In this document: in pieces, positions 1-6,935 of the stretch
Layout of the letters: the number at the start of each line of letters is the position of its first letter
How positions within the stretch are numbered: position 1 is the first letter of the stretch
Origin: Alphaproteobacteria bacterium UBA6187
GTDB taxonomy: Bacteria > Pseudomonadota > Alphaproteobacteria > Rickettsiales > UBA6187
NCBI GenBank assembly: GCA_002422795.1
Contig: DITJ01000028.1
Span: 18,380 to 53,788, forward strand
Direction: 5' to 3'
Length of the DNA: 35,409 bases
Notes under the pieces: generated by a model
What the model saw: the letters and a program-made list of their open reading frames with translations, nothing else
What the model was told of the DNA's origin: nothing
Databases searched by the model: none
Position numbers and translations under genes: made by a program

Positions 1-27
1 AGGGAGAGGGTTAGGGTGAGGGGGTCT
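1..27. repeat. GA-rich dispersed repeat (partial copy, window edge)
   Basis: A purine-rich run made of GGGAGAGGG, TTAGGG and TGAGGG units. The same units in the same order recur at 15546-15588, where two extra GGTGAG units are present, and a diverged copy lies inside ispE (10016-10111). It is probably the right half of a palindromic element cut by the window edge. Confidence 0.7.
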
Positions 28-60
28 AAAGTATAAATTAAAATAATTGAAATTATTAAT

Positions 61-969
61 ATGCCCCATTTCCTAGATATAGACCAGCTATCCCCTGAAT
101 CCTTACGCGGCATCATCGACCTTGCGAAAGAATTAAAAGCGCAGCTAAAAAACGCTGATTCTTACCGCCCGTTACCTGGCAAGCAACTTGCTATGATTTT
201 TGAAAAGCCATCAACCCGCACCCGCGCATCCTTTGAAGTTGGCATTAACCAGCTAGGCGGCAATGCTATCGTGCTAAATTCCGAAAATAGCCAGTTGGGA
301 CGTGGTGAAAGCGCATCCGATACTGCAAAAGTTTTATCGCGCTATGTGAATTTAATAATGATACGCTGCTTCGCCCACGAAACATTACTGGAACTGGCTA
401 AATATTCAGATGTTCCGGTTATAAACGGCCTGACCGACTACAGCCACCCATGCCAGATAATGGCGGATATACTTACATTTGAAGAGCATCGTGGCGATAT
501 AAAAGGCAAAAAAATTGCCTGGATTGGCGATGGCAATAACATGACTAACTCATGGATACATGCTGCTGCAAAATTTGGTTTTGAACTTAGCATTGCAACG
601 CCGATAGAATATAAGCCGGAGCAATCCATTATCGATTGGGCAAATGCCAATGGCGGCAAAGTAACCTGGAGCGATAACCCGAAAGATGCAGCAAAAAATG
701 CTGATGCAATAAACACCGATACCTGGGTTTCAATGGGTTGCAAAGATGCTGAAGAACGCATGGCGCTGCTGAAGGATTTTCAGGTAAACCGCGAGTTAAT
801 GGCGCTTAGCGCCAAAGATTCCATTTTTATGCACTGCCTGCCAGCGCATAGGGAAGAAGAAGTAACTTCGGAAGTTATAGATGGCAAACAATCTGTAATA
901 TTCGACGAAGCTGAAAATCGCCTTCATGCCCAAAAAGCAATTATGATATGGTGTTTGCAAGATCGTTGA
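61..969 (+). CDS. argF: Ornithine carbamoyltransferase
   Basis: A 302-residue cytoplasmic enzyme that makes citrulline from ornithine and carbamoyl phosphate (arginine biosynthesis, or catabolic if an arginine deiminase pathway exists). The carbamoyl-phosphate motif STRTR is at residues 51-55, HPCQ at 129-132, the ornithine loop DTWVSMG at 220-226 and HCLP with the catalytic Cys at 258-261. Length is normal for the family. No clear Shine-Dalgarno sequence precedes the ATG, but the conserved N-terminus begins immediately, so this start is preferred. No other arg gene is visible in the window. The gene is followed 70 bases later by a vir islet on the same strand. Identification is secure; the anabolic versus catabolic role is not decided by the sequence. 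Confidence 0.96.
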   Translation: MPHFLDIDQLSPESLRGIIDLAKELKAQLKNADSYRPLPGKQLAMIFEKPSTRTRASFEVGINQLGGNAIVLNSENSQLGRGESASDTAKVLSRYVNLIMIRCFAHETLLELAKYSDVPVINGLTDYSHPCQIMADILTFEEHRGDIKGKKIAWIGDGNNMTNSWIHAAAKFGFELSIATPIEYKPEQSIIDWANANGGKVTWSDNPKDAAKNADAINTDTWVSMGCKDAEERMALLKDFQVNRELMALSAKDSIFMHCLPAHREEEVTSEVIDGKQSVIFDEAENRLHAQKAIMIWCLQDR

Positions 970-973
970 TAGT

Positions 974-1001
974 TTGTAGTTTATCGGTTATTGTGTATAA
1001 T
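974..1001 (+). promoter_or_regulatory. Candidate sigma-70 promoter of the virB8-virB9 islet
   Basis: A perfect TATAAT lies at 996-1001 with a weak TTGTAG at 974-979 (16-base spacer), about 38 bases before the virB8 start. The same stretch (about 963-1036) is an imperfect inverted repeat of the type GTTTGTAGTTTATCG against AAACTATAAAC. Confidence 0.4.
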
Positions 1002-1039
1002 GAAGTGATAAACAAAAACGATTAAACTATAAACGATTT

Positions 1040-2005
1040 ATGTCCAGCGAAAGACAGGAAATAGCTGATAAAATACGGGATGGCTCTTATTATACAGATG
1101 CCCGGAACTGGTATTCTATAAAATACCTTTATCCTATATCCGAGCGCTCCATGATGTTCCTGTTTACTATTGTGGCACTTTTTGCATTAATACCTATCGC
1201 GCTACTTTTCCATAATATTGCGCAGACCAACAATCAGGTTCCCTTCCCAATCAATGTGCCCGATTCTACTTATCACGTATCCGTTATAAGGCCGCTTGCT
1301 AAAAAAAGTGAAACTGCCCAGGAGGCTGTTGCTAAATATTTAATATCTGATTATGTTAAATCAAGGGAAGAATATATTCACCAGAATGTAACCGCAGATA
1401 ATTTAAAGAAATTATTAAAGAAAATCAAATCCTCTTCTGCGAAACCTATTCTAAATGAATATGTTAGCTATATGAATGAAAATAATCCATATAGCCCATT
1501 AATAAGATATAAAGACCATACTAACCGCTTTATTAAAATAAAATCACTTTCTTTCTTGGATCACGACCAAACATCTGGTAAAGCAAAAGTAATATTTGAA
1601 GCTACTGAAGAATCAATTGGTACTATAAAGAAAAGCACGTGGGAAGTGGCAATAAATTTCAGGCTGCCTGATGTTGCAACAATTGCGCGTACCGGGGCTC
1701 CATTGCGGTTTATCGTTGGTTATTATAGGGCGAAGTTGCTGGATACTGCGCCGCTCAATAACTCCACTAAAAATGATACTAAACGTAATGAAGTAATCAG
1801 TGAAGGGGAGACTACGGATACAGGCAGCCTGGAGGGAATACCGGCTACTCCTGAGGATAAGGCTCCTGAACAAAAGCAGGATACTGCCGGACAAGAAGAG
1901 GATACTAAAAAAGATGAAGATGAGTCTGTACCAAATATTAACAATGCAGTCGAAAATCCTGTAGATGAGCCGGTTACTACAGATACACCAAATAAGGAAA
2001 ATTAG
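1040..2005 (+). CDS. virB8: VirB8 family type IV secretion protein, first copy, with acidic C-terminal tail
   Basis: A 321-residue bitopic inner-membrane protein. It has a short cytoplasmic N-terminus containing an NWYSIKYLYP stretch that matches the N-terminal signature of the second VirB8 here (28434-29132, NWYADRY), one membrane helix at about residues 39-60, then a periplasmic VirB8 domain at about 75-235. VirB8 helps nucleate the secretion channel. After residue 240 there is an unusual tail of about 80 residues rich in Glu, Asp, Thr, Pro and Lys, absent from the 232-residue paralogue. By topology this tail is periplasmic. It is followed 11 bases later by virB9, so the two are probably co-transcribed. 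Rickettsiales typically carry two divergent virB8 genes, which fits. The call rests on architecture, context and the paralogue; residue identity to canonical VirB8 is low. Confidence 0.85.
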   Translation: MSSERQEIADKIRDGSYYTDARNWYSIKYLYPISERSMMFLFTIVALFALIPIALLFHNIAQTNNQVPFPINVPDSTYHVSVIRPLAKKSETAQEAVAKYLISDYVKSREEYIHQNVTADNLKKLLKKIKSSSAKPILNEYVSYMNENNPYSPLIRYKDHTNRFIKIKSLSFLDHDQTSGKAKVIFEATEESIGTIKKSTWEVAINFRLPDVATIARTGAPLRFIVGYYRAKLLDTAPLNNSTKNDTKRNEVISEGETTDTGSLEGIPATPEDKAPEQKQDTAGQEEDTKKDEDESVPNINNAVENPVDEPVTTDTPNKEN

Positions 2006-2016
2006 GGTCAATAAAC

Positions 2017-2799
2017 ATGAAGTTTTCTGCTTTTCTTATTTTCACAATTCTAATGGCACTATTTTTGCCGCATGAATCACACGCCATCCAAAAATCACGC
2101 CCTCTGCCTGGTGATCACCGTTTAAGGGTTATAACTTATAATCCTAATGTTATGCACCACTATGTTGGTTTTTATGATTACCAAGCCAGCATCCTGCTTG
2201 AACAAGATGAAAAGGTGCAAACCCTATCAATGGGCGGCGACCCAAGCACATGGCAGATAGTTCCATCTGGAAACAGGATATTTATCAAGCCTATAGCTGA
2301 TAACCCTGATGACGCAAAAACCAATATGCTCCTTATTACCAATAAAAGGATTTATCATTTTATACTAGAAGCTGCGGAAGTTGGGCTTGAAGGTATAAAC
2401 GACCCAAACCTAGTTTTTGAAACAAGGTTTGTTTACCCTGATGCGGTTGGTACAGATATAGTAAAAACATATAGTAGCAAATTAAGTGATGTGCCTGATT
2501 TGAGCGAGCCGGAAAAATATAATTTTAATTACACTATTTCAGGCAGTGAAGAAATTGCTCCAATCCGGGTATTTGACGATGCTGAATTTACATATTTCCA
2601 ATTCAACAAAACGAATGCTGAAATACCGGCATTTTTCCTAGTGGATTCTGAAGGCAACGAAGCACTTATAAATTACCGGGCTGTGCAGGATTACATAATT
2701 GTAGAACGTGTAACAAGCCAGTATACGCTTCGTCATGGCAATGATGCTGTGTGTGTATTTAATGAGGCAAAACCGCTGAAAATTCTGAAAAAGAAATAA
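2017..2799 (+). CDS. virB9: VirB9/TrbG/CagX family outer-membrane core protein, first copy
   Basis: A 260-residue secreted protein. Residues 1-23 form a signal peptide ending in SHA before IQKSRP. The N-terminal beta domain contains VITYNPN and the phrase MHHYVGFYDYQASILLEQDE, equivalent to the VHYGYQSSIEFAKNE region of the second VirB9 (27710-28453). The C-terminal domain has YNFNYTISG, IAPIRVFDD and IPAFFLV, all mirrored in the paralogue. VirB9 lies in the periplasm and outer-membrane core complex with VirB7 and VirB10. Both domains are intact, unlike the shortened second VirB9 described for Rickettsia. It follows virB8 by 11 bases and is probably in the same transcript. Confidence 0.93.
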   Translation: MKFSAFLIFTILMALFLPHESHAIQKSRPLPGDHRLRVITYNPNVMHHYVGFYDYQASILLEQDEKVQTLSMGGDPSTWQIVPSGNRIFIKPIADNPDDAKTNMLLITNKRIYHFILEAAEVGLEGINDPNLVFETRFVYPDAVGTDIVKTYSSKLSDVPDLSEPEKYNFNYTISGSEEIAPIRVFDDAEFTYFQFNKTNAEIPAFFLVDSEGNEALINYRAVQDYIIVERVTSQYTLRHGNDAVCVFNEAKPLKILKKK

Positions 2800-2875
2800 A
2801 GTATACTCATATCAGCATCCAGGAACTGGCATATCCCATATTACCTATTGTGTTTTTATAATCTTATCTTTAATT

Positions 2876-3010
2876 ATGTATTCAATTTATGCTGAAGATC
2901 AGTATAGTGCTTTTTCTTTCATTTCTGTTAGAAACTCGAAGAGAGTGGAATTTTTGCACGTATCCATTGATAATAATGATGCAGAAAATAAAAATACTAT
3001 ACATGTTTAA
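2876..3010 (+). CDS. Possible small or remnant open frame between virB9 and aroK
   Basis: An ATG at 2876 opens a 44-codon frame ending at a TAA two bases before the aroK start. The frame stays open upstream back to the virB9 stop but has no earlier ATG, and that upstream part would encode a hydrophobic, signal-like stretch (ITYCVFIILSLI) followed by YAED. The downstream part reads SAFSFISVRNSKRVEF, faintly like the start of a bacterial SH3 domain. No Shine-Dalgarno is visible. It may be the degraded 5' end of a secreted protein gene, or chance. Confidence 0.22.
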   Translation: MYSIYAEDQYSAFSFISVRNSKRVEFLHVSIDNNDAENKNTIHV

Positions 3011-3012
3011 CT

Positions 3013-3546
3013 ATGCAGCAAGAAACCTTATTACAACCAGATAAAACCATTGTTCTGGTAGGACTTATGGGTTGTGGTAAATCTACCATCGGCAAACGTC
3101 TTGCAAAGAAAATAGGTTTACCGTTTATTGACCTTGATACTCGAATTGAAGAAATTACCAACCTGCCTGTAAAAGAAATTTTTGCCCGGCATGGGGAAGC
3201 ATATTTCCGCGCATTAGAAACTGAAACTATCAAGCAGCTATTAGACGGCACACAAGCGGTAATAGCCACTGGCGGAGGTGCTTTTATTAACGATGAAATT
3301 CGCTCCCTTATCAAGGCAAAAAGCATTTCCGTCTGGATAAATGCTGACCTTCAAACATTAGTGGAGCGCGTTTCCAGAAGGAATACCCGCCCATTGCTGG
3401 AAAATGGCAATAAGGCGGAAATATTGAAAGACCTTATGGAAAAACGCTATCCAATATACCAGCAGGCTGATATAACGGTTCTCACCAGCCAGGGCACGCA
3501 TGAAGTTGTGCTAAGGAGTATTATGGAGGCAATAGCACGTTTATGA
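3013..3546 (+). CDS. aroK: Shikimate kinase
   Basis: A 177-residue cytoplasmic enzyme that phosphorylates shikimate at O3 with ATP in the chorismate pathway. The Walker A loop GLMGCGKST is at residues 17-25, the shikimate- and Mg-binding DLDT at 40-43, the GGGA loop at 87-90 and the lid arginine in RPLL at 126-129. Length is typical. The start is taken at the ATG at 3013; there is no strong ribosome-binding site. It overlaps aroB by four bases (ATGA), so translation of the two is probably coupled. Confidence 0.96.
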   Translation: MQQETLLQPDKTIVLVGLMGCGKSTIGKRLAKKIGLPFIDLDTRIEEITNLPVKEIFARHGEAYFRALETETIKQLLDGTQAVIATGGGAFINDEIRSLIKAKSISVWINADLQTLVERVSRRNTRPLLENGNKAEILKDLMEKRYPIYQQADITVLTSQGTHEVVLRSIMEAIARL

Positions 3547-4649
3547 AAACTTTACAGGTAGATTTAGGCAACCGCAGTTACAACATAGAAATAGGCAATG
3601 GGATTATTGCAAATAGCGGAGCTATGCTTGCAAAAATATTACCTTCAAAAAAGGTGTTTATTGTAACTGATGATAATGTTGCGCCATTATATCTTTATAC
3701 GCTTGAACAATCCCTCGACAATGCCGGGATATCGCATGATTCTTGCACCCTGCCACATGGGGAGCAGACAAAAAGCTTTTCCAGCCTGGAAAATCTGCTG
3801 GATATAATATTTGCACAAAAGCCCGATAGGAAAACCACCCTTATTGCCATTGGCGGCGGGGTTATTGGCGATTTAACAGGCTTTGCAGCAAGCATAATTT
3901 TGCGCGGTATAAATTTTGTACAAATACCAACAACCCTGCTTGCGCAAGTTGATAGCTCTGTTGGCGGAAAAACCGGGATTAATAATGCATTTGGCAAGAA
4001 TCTTGTCGGGGCCTTTTACCAGCCGCTTTTAGTGCTGGCTGATACAAATACTATCAAAACCCTGCCACAGCGCGAATTCCTTGCAGGCTACGCAGAAGTG
4101 GTTAAATATGGAATCATCAATAACCAGGAATTCTTTAAGTATCTGTGTGATAATCTGGCTGCAATACAAAGCCACGATAATGCCACTTTGCAGTATCTGA
4201 TAAAAACCAGTTGTGAGGCAAAGGCAAAAATTGTTGCTGAAGATGAACGGGAAGGATCATCACGCGCCTTGCTTAATTTCGGTCACACATTTGCACATGC
4301 GCTGGAAAAAAGCACCGGCTACAGCGATAAATTACTGCATGGGGAAGCTGTTGCCATAGGCATGGTGTTTGCTATGAAGCTTTCTTATAAAATGGGCTTA
4401 TGCAGCATTGATGCCGTGACTGGGCTTGAGGAGCACCTGAAGGAAGCCGGGCTTAAAACTTCTCCCCTTGAAATCCGCCAGGATTGGGATTCTAAAGAGC
4501 TTGTAGATGCAATGCGTCAGGATAAAAAAGCGTTCGATGGCAAAATGACCTTTATACTCGCCCGCTCCATAGGGGATAGTTTTATAGAAAATAATGTTCC
4601 CGAAGATAAAGTAATAGAAACTTTGGAAGATGTTTTAAGCGGGGTATAG
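3543..4649 (+). CDS. aroB: 3-dehydroquinate synthase
   Basis: A 368-residue NAD-dependent cyclase that converts DAHP to 3-dehydroquinate, the second step of the shikimate pathway. The NAD-binding GGGVIGD is at 104-110, DSSVGGKTGIN at 137-147, and the metal ligands are E185 (AGYAEVVKYG), H248 (NFGHTFAHALE) and H266 (LHGEA). Full length and intact. The aroK-aroB pair with a four-base overlap is a common proteobacterial arrangement. Presence of both genes means this organism can probably make aromatic precursors, unlike highly reduced Rickettsia. Confidence 0.97.
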   Translation: MKTLQVDLGNRSYNIEIGNGIIANSGAMLAKILPSKKVFIVTDDNVAPLYLYTLEQSLDNAGISHDSCTLPHGEQTKSFSSLENLLDIIFAQKPDRKTTLIAIGGGVIGDLTGFAASIILRGINFVQIPTTLLAQVDSSVGGKTGINNAFGKNLVGAFYQPLLVLADTNTIKTLPQREFLAGYAEVVKYGIINNQEFFKYLCDNLAAIQSHDNATLQYLIKTSCEAKAKIVAEDEREGSSRALLNFGHTFAHALEKSTGYSDKLLHGEAVAIGMVFAMKLSYKMGLCSIDAVTGLEEHLKEAGLKTSPLEIRQDWDSKELVDAMRQDKKAFDGKMTFILARSIGDSFIENNVPEDKVIETLEDVLSGV

Positions 4650-4811
4650 CCCTTACCACCCTACATTTTTTTAAGGACTTGTATTAATGATAATCATACC
4701 ATTATTCAGCGTCAGTGGAATAGAAATTATAGGGAATACAGGATATTAGGCTGGATCGCCCTATAACTTCACTGCGTAAAATTCGGGTGATTACTAAAGA
4801 ATCTTTATTTA

Positions 4812-5330
4812 TTACCGTATCTTATCCAGCTTTCTTTGCAAAGTCCTTCTATGCATACCAAGTTCGCGGGCGGTGGCGGATATGTTGCTGTTATTGCGTT
4901 TTAGCACCATTAGTATATGTTCACGTTCTGCAGCGCGCCTGGTTAGGGAATCTTCGTCTACAGGAATATTGGGGTTACCTTCATCCTTATCAAATGCTGC
5001 GATGATTTCATCGGTAGATACTGGCTTGCTTAAATAATGTATAGCACCAAGCTTAATGGCTTCGATTGCCGTGCTAATCCCCGCATAGCCTGTAAGGATA
5101 ACTATTTTTGTTTTTGAATCTATTTCCAGTAATTTGGGGATTAATTCAAGGCCTGAGCCTCCAGGCATTTTAAGGTCTGCCAGAACCCATTCGGGGTTAA
5201 ATTCTTCTGCGATACTCACAGCATCTGCAACATTATGGGCGGTGCGTATTTCATGGCCGCGCTTGCCAAGTGATGCTGCAAGGGCTTCACAAAAAGCTTT
5301 ATCATCTTCAACTATCAGCAAACTGGTCAT
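4812..5330 (-). CDS. regA: RegA/PrrA/ActR-type response regulator
   Basis: A 172-residue DNA-binding response regulator. The receiver domain (about 1-115) has the acidic pocket E8-D9-D10, phosphoacceptor D52 (VLADLKMPGGSG), T80 and K102. The C-terminal Fis-type helix-turn-helix (about 135-172) contains ISATARELGMHRRTLQRKL, the hallmark of the RegA group. In alphaproteobacteria this group controls respiration, redox balance and carbon and nitrogen metabolism. The gene overlaps the upstream kinase gene by four bases (ATGA), an operon arrangement that supports the pairing. The linker between domains is short, as usual for RegA. No terminator is obvious downstream of the stop. Confidence 0.94.
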   Translation of the reverse strand: MTSLLIVEDDKAFCEALAASLGKRGHEIRTAHNVADAVSIAEEFNPEWVLADLKMPGGSGLELIPKLLEIDSKTKIVILTGYAGISTAIEAIKLGAIHYLSKPVSTDEIIAAFDKDEGNPNIPVDEDSLTRRAAEREHILMVLKRNNSNISATARELGMHRRTLQRKLDKIR

Positions 5331-6682
5331 ATAGTAAGCCTCGCAAGCGGCAGGTGAATTTTTACGGTAGTGCCAGTGCCGGATTCATACCAAGTTTCAT
5401 TCAAAGAACGAGTAGGAGTGCGAGGCGAGGAGGGCGTAAGCGTAGGCTTTCTACGTGCGTACCGACAAGACCGAAGCAGGACACCCTCGTTCAAAGAATG
5501 AAACTTGGTATTACTTTGTATATCAAGCGTCCCGCCTAGTCGCGTAATAACACTTTTTGCAAGAAATAATCCCATGCCAAGCCCATCGGCTTTGCTGGAA
5601 ACTCCAGGCTCGCCAAAATTTTCTTTAACTTCTAATGGAATGCCCTGGCCTTTATCGGAAATTATTATGGTGAGTAGCTTGGCTGTCCATGAGGCTTTAA
5701 AACATACATAACCGGGTGAAGCATCAGCGGCATTATCCAGTATATTTATTATTGCGTGTGATAGCCCGGTTTCTGCAACAATTTTCGGTATAAATTTATT
5801 ATCAGGAAATTCTTCGGAAAAATTTATCTCCTGATTTTCATGCTTCCATGAAGATATTACTTCTTGCAAAAATAAATCAAGCTGCATTGGCCTGCCGCTT
5901 TCCGCGCGTATAACACCGCCAGCGGCGGTAATGTTTGATATAATTTGCTTACAGCGCGATAATTGCTCCTTGAAGATTGCAGCTTTGCGTTTTAGTTCTT
6001 CATCGCTAGCTTTCTCCCCATAATCTTCGAGCAGCAGGGCAAGGGTTGCAAGCGGCGTGCCAAGCTCATGGGCGCTATTTGCGGCAAGGGTTCCTATAGC
6101 CGCCATTTTTTCTGCCTCGAAAAGAATCGAATCCTGGCGTTTTATGGTGGCATTCATTCGCACTATAAACCAGGATATAATCACGGCCAGTAATATAAAA
6201 TTAATCCACATACCTTGAACATGCAGGTTAAAGAAATCACCCATATGGTGATGCAGAAAATATGGCACTTCCACATTCCAGAACATTAGGCTGGTATAGC
6301 AGCCAATCGCAAGGCCAGCGATTATCCATGTATAGAGCGCAGATAAAGTGATAGCGGCAATAATTACCTGTAAAATAAATAACGAGGCAAACGGATTGGT
6401 AGCCCCGCCAGTAAAATAAAGCAGCCCGAATAATATGGCAATATCCAGCAATAGCTGGCAGAAAAATTCAGTTTCGCGGATATGCGGCGCCTGTTTTATC
6501 CGCGCCCAGGTTGCAATATTAACAAATGCGAGTAGGCCTATCATCAGCCATAATGGTTGCTGGGCTAAAGGAATATCGAGTATTATTGTAACTACAGTAA
6601 TAGCAATTGCCTGCCCAATAATTGCAATATTACGGAGCCACCAGAGAAGCTTTAGGTTCTTTAAGCATGATATTTTATCCAT
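5327..6682 (-). CDS. regB: RegB/PrrB/ActS-type redox-sensing histidine kinase with in-frame repeat insertion
   Basis: A 451-residue membrane kinase with about six membrane helices in residues 15-175. The quinone-binding signature GGATNPF is at 92-98. The H-box AANSAHELGTPLATL carries phosphoacceptor H205, and the redox-active cysteine position is kept as C244 (SRCKQIIS). The ATPase domain has the N-box NILDNAADAS (313-322), G1 DKGQG (343-347) and G2 GLGMGLF (367-373). About residues 391-433 are foreign: they are encoded by a palindromic element (5387-5511) and separate the strand GGTLDIQS from GTGTTVKIHLPL. Without them the protein would be about 408 residues, the normal RegB size. The frame is fully open through the element, so the kinase is probably still made. 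Start at 6682 is preceded by AAGAG. Confidence 0.94.
   Translation of the reverse strand: MDKISCLKNLKLLWWLRNIAIIGQAIAITVVTIILDIPLAQQPLWLMIGLLAFVNIATWARIKQAPHIRETEFFCQLLLDIAILFGLLYFTGGATNPFASLFILQVIIAAITLSALYTWIIAGLAIGCYTSLMFWNVEVPYFLHHHMGDFFNLHVQGMWINFILLAVIISWFIVRMNATIKRQDSILFEAEKMAAIGTLAANSAHELGTPLATLALLLEDYGEKASDEELKRKAAIFKEQLSRCKQIISNITAAGGVIRAESGRPMQLDLFLQEVISSWKHENQEINFSEEFPDNKFIPKIVAETGLSHAIINILDNAADASPGYVCFKASWTAKLLTIIISDKGQGIPLEVKENFGEPGVSSKADGLGMGLFLAKSVITRLGGTLDIQSNTKFHSLNEGVLLRSCRYARRKPTLTPSSPRTPTRSLNETWYESGTGTTVKIHLPLARLTI
5387..5511. repeat. Palindromic element inside regB (RPE-like)
   Basis: The 26-base arms are at 5387-5412 and 5486-5511. They begin ATACCAAGTTTCATTC and are inverse complements except for a three-base core (CAAAG in one, CTTTG in the other). 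Between them is a GC-richer middle with its own small inverted repeat (GTAG-CTTTC-type loop near 5442-5455). It is translated on the minus strand as a basic stretch rich in Arg, Ser, Thr and Pro. The behaviour matches the palindromic elements known to insert in frame in Rickettsia genes, although identity to any named family was not checked. Confidence 0.85.
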
Positions 6683-6763
6683 AGCTCTTACATACTATAT
6701 AAATTTCCTTTTGTCCCTGCGGCATTATGTCACATTCACAAATATATAATATGTGGGTATATA

Positions 6764-6910
6764 CGTCATCGCGATGAATCGAGCGCAGCGAGCATGAAGA
6801 CGCGATCCAGTGTGAACAACAAAGGAAGATGGATTGCTTCCTCGGACTCACAAAGAGTTCGGCTCATCGCAATAACAATTGCAATGTCATCGAGATGAGC
6901 CGAAGCAATT
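6764..6910. repeat. Dispersed palindromic repeat upstream of the TonB receptor gene
   Basis: Degenerate copies of the motif CGTCAT-CGCGATGA, GGATTGCTTC, CGGCTCATCGCAAT and GTCATCGAGATGAGC occur in alternating orientation, so the stretch can fold on itself. It is related in style to the perfect palindrome at 10722-10827 (CGTCATTGCGAGCGAAG). It ends about 25 bases before the receptor start and lengthens that reading frame artificially at its 5' end. Confidence 0.65.
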
Positions 6911-6935
6911 TACTGTTAAAAACAAAGGAAACAAC

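Noticed and set aside
438..761. 107-codon minus-strand frame
   Set aside because: Lies wholly inside argF on the opposite strand; it has no family features, while argF shows all motifs.
5270..5539. Plus-strand frame crossing the regB palindrome
   Set aside because: Exists only because the palindrome is open in several frames; flanks are antisense to regA and regB.
6879..6935. Upstream in-frame ATG for the TonB receptor
   Set aside because: The 19 extra codons come from repeat DNA and would precede the signal peptide; the ATG at 6936 has a proper ribosome-binding site.
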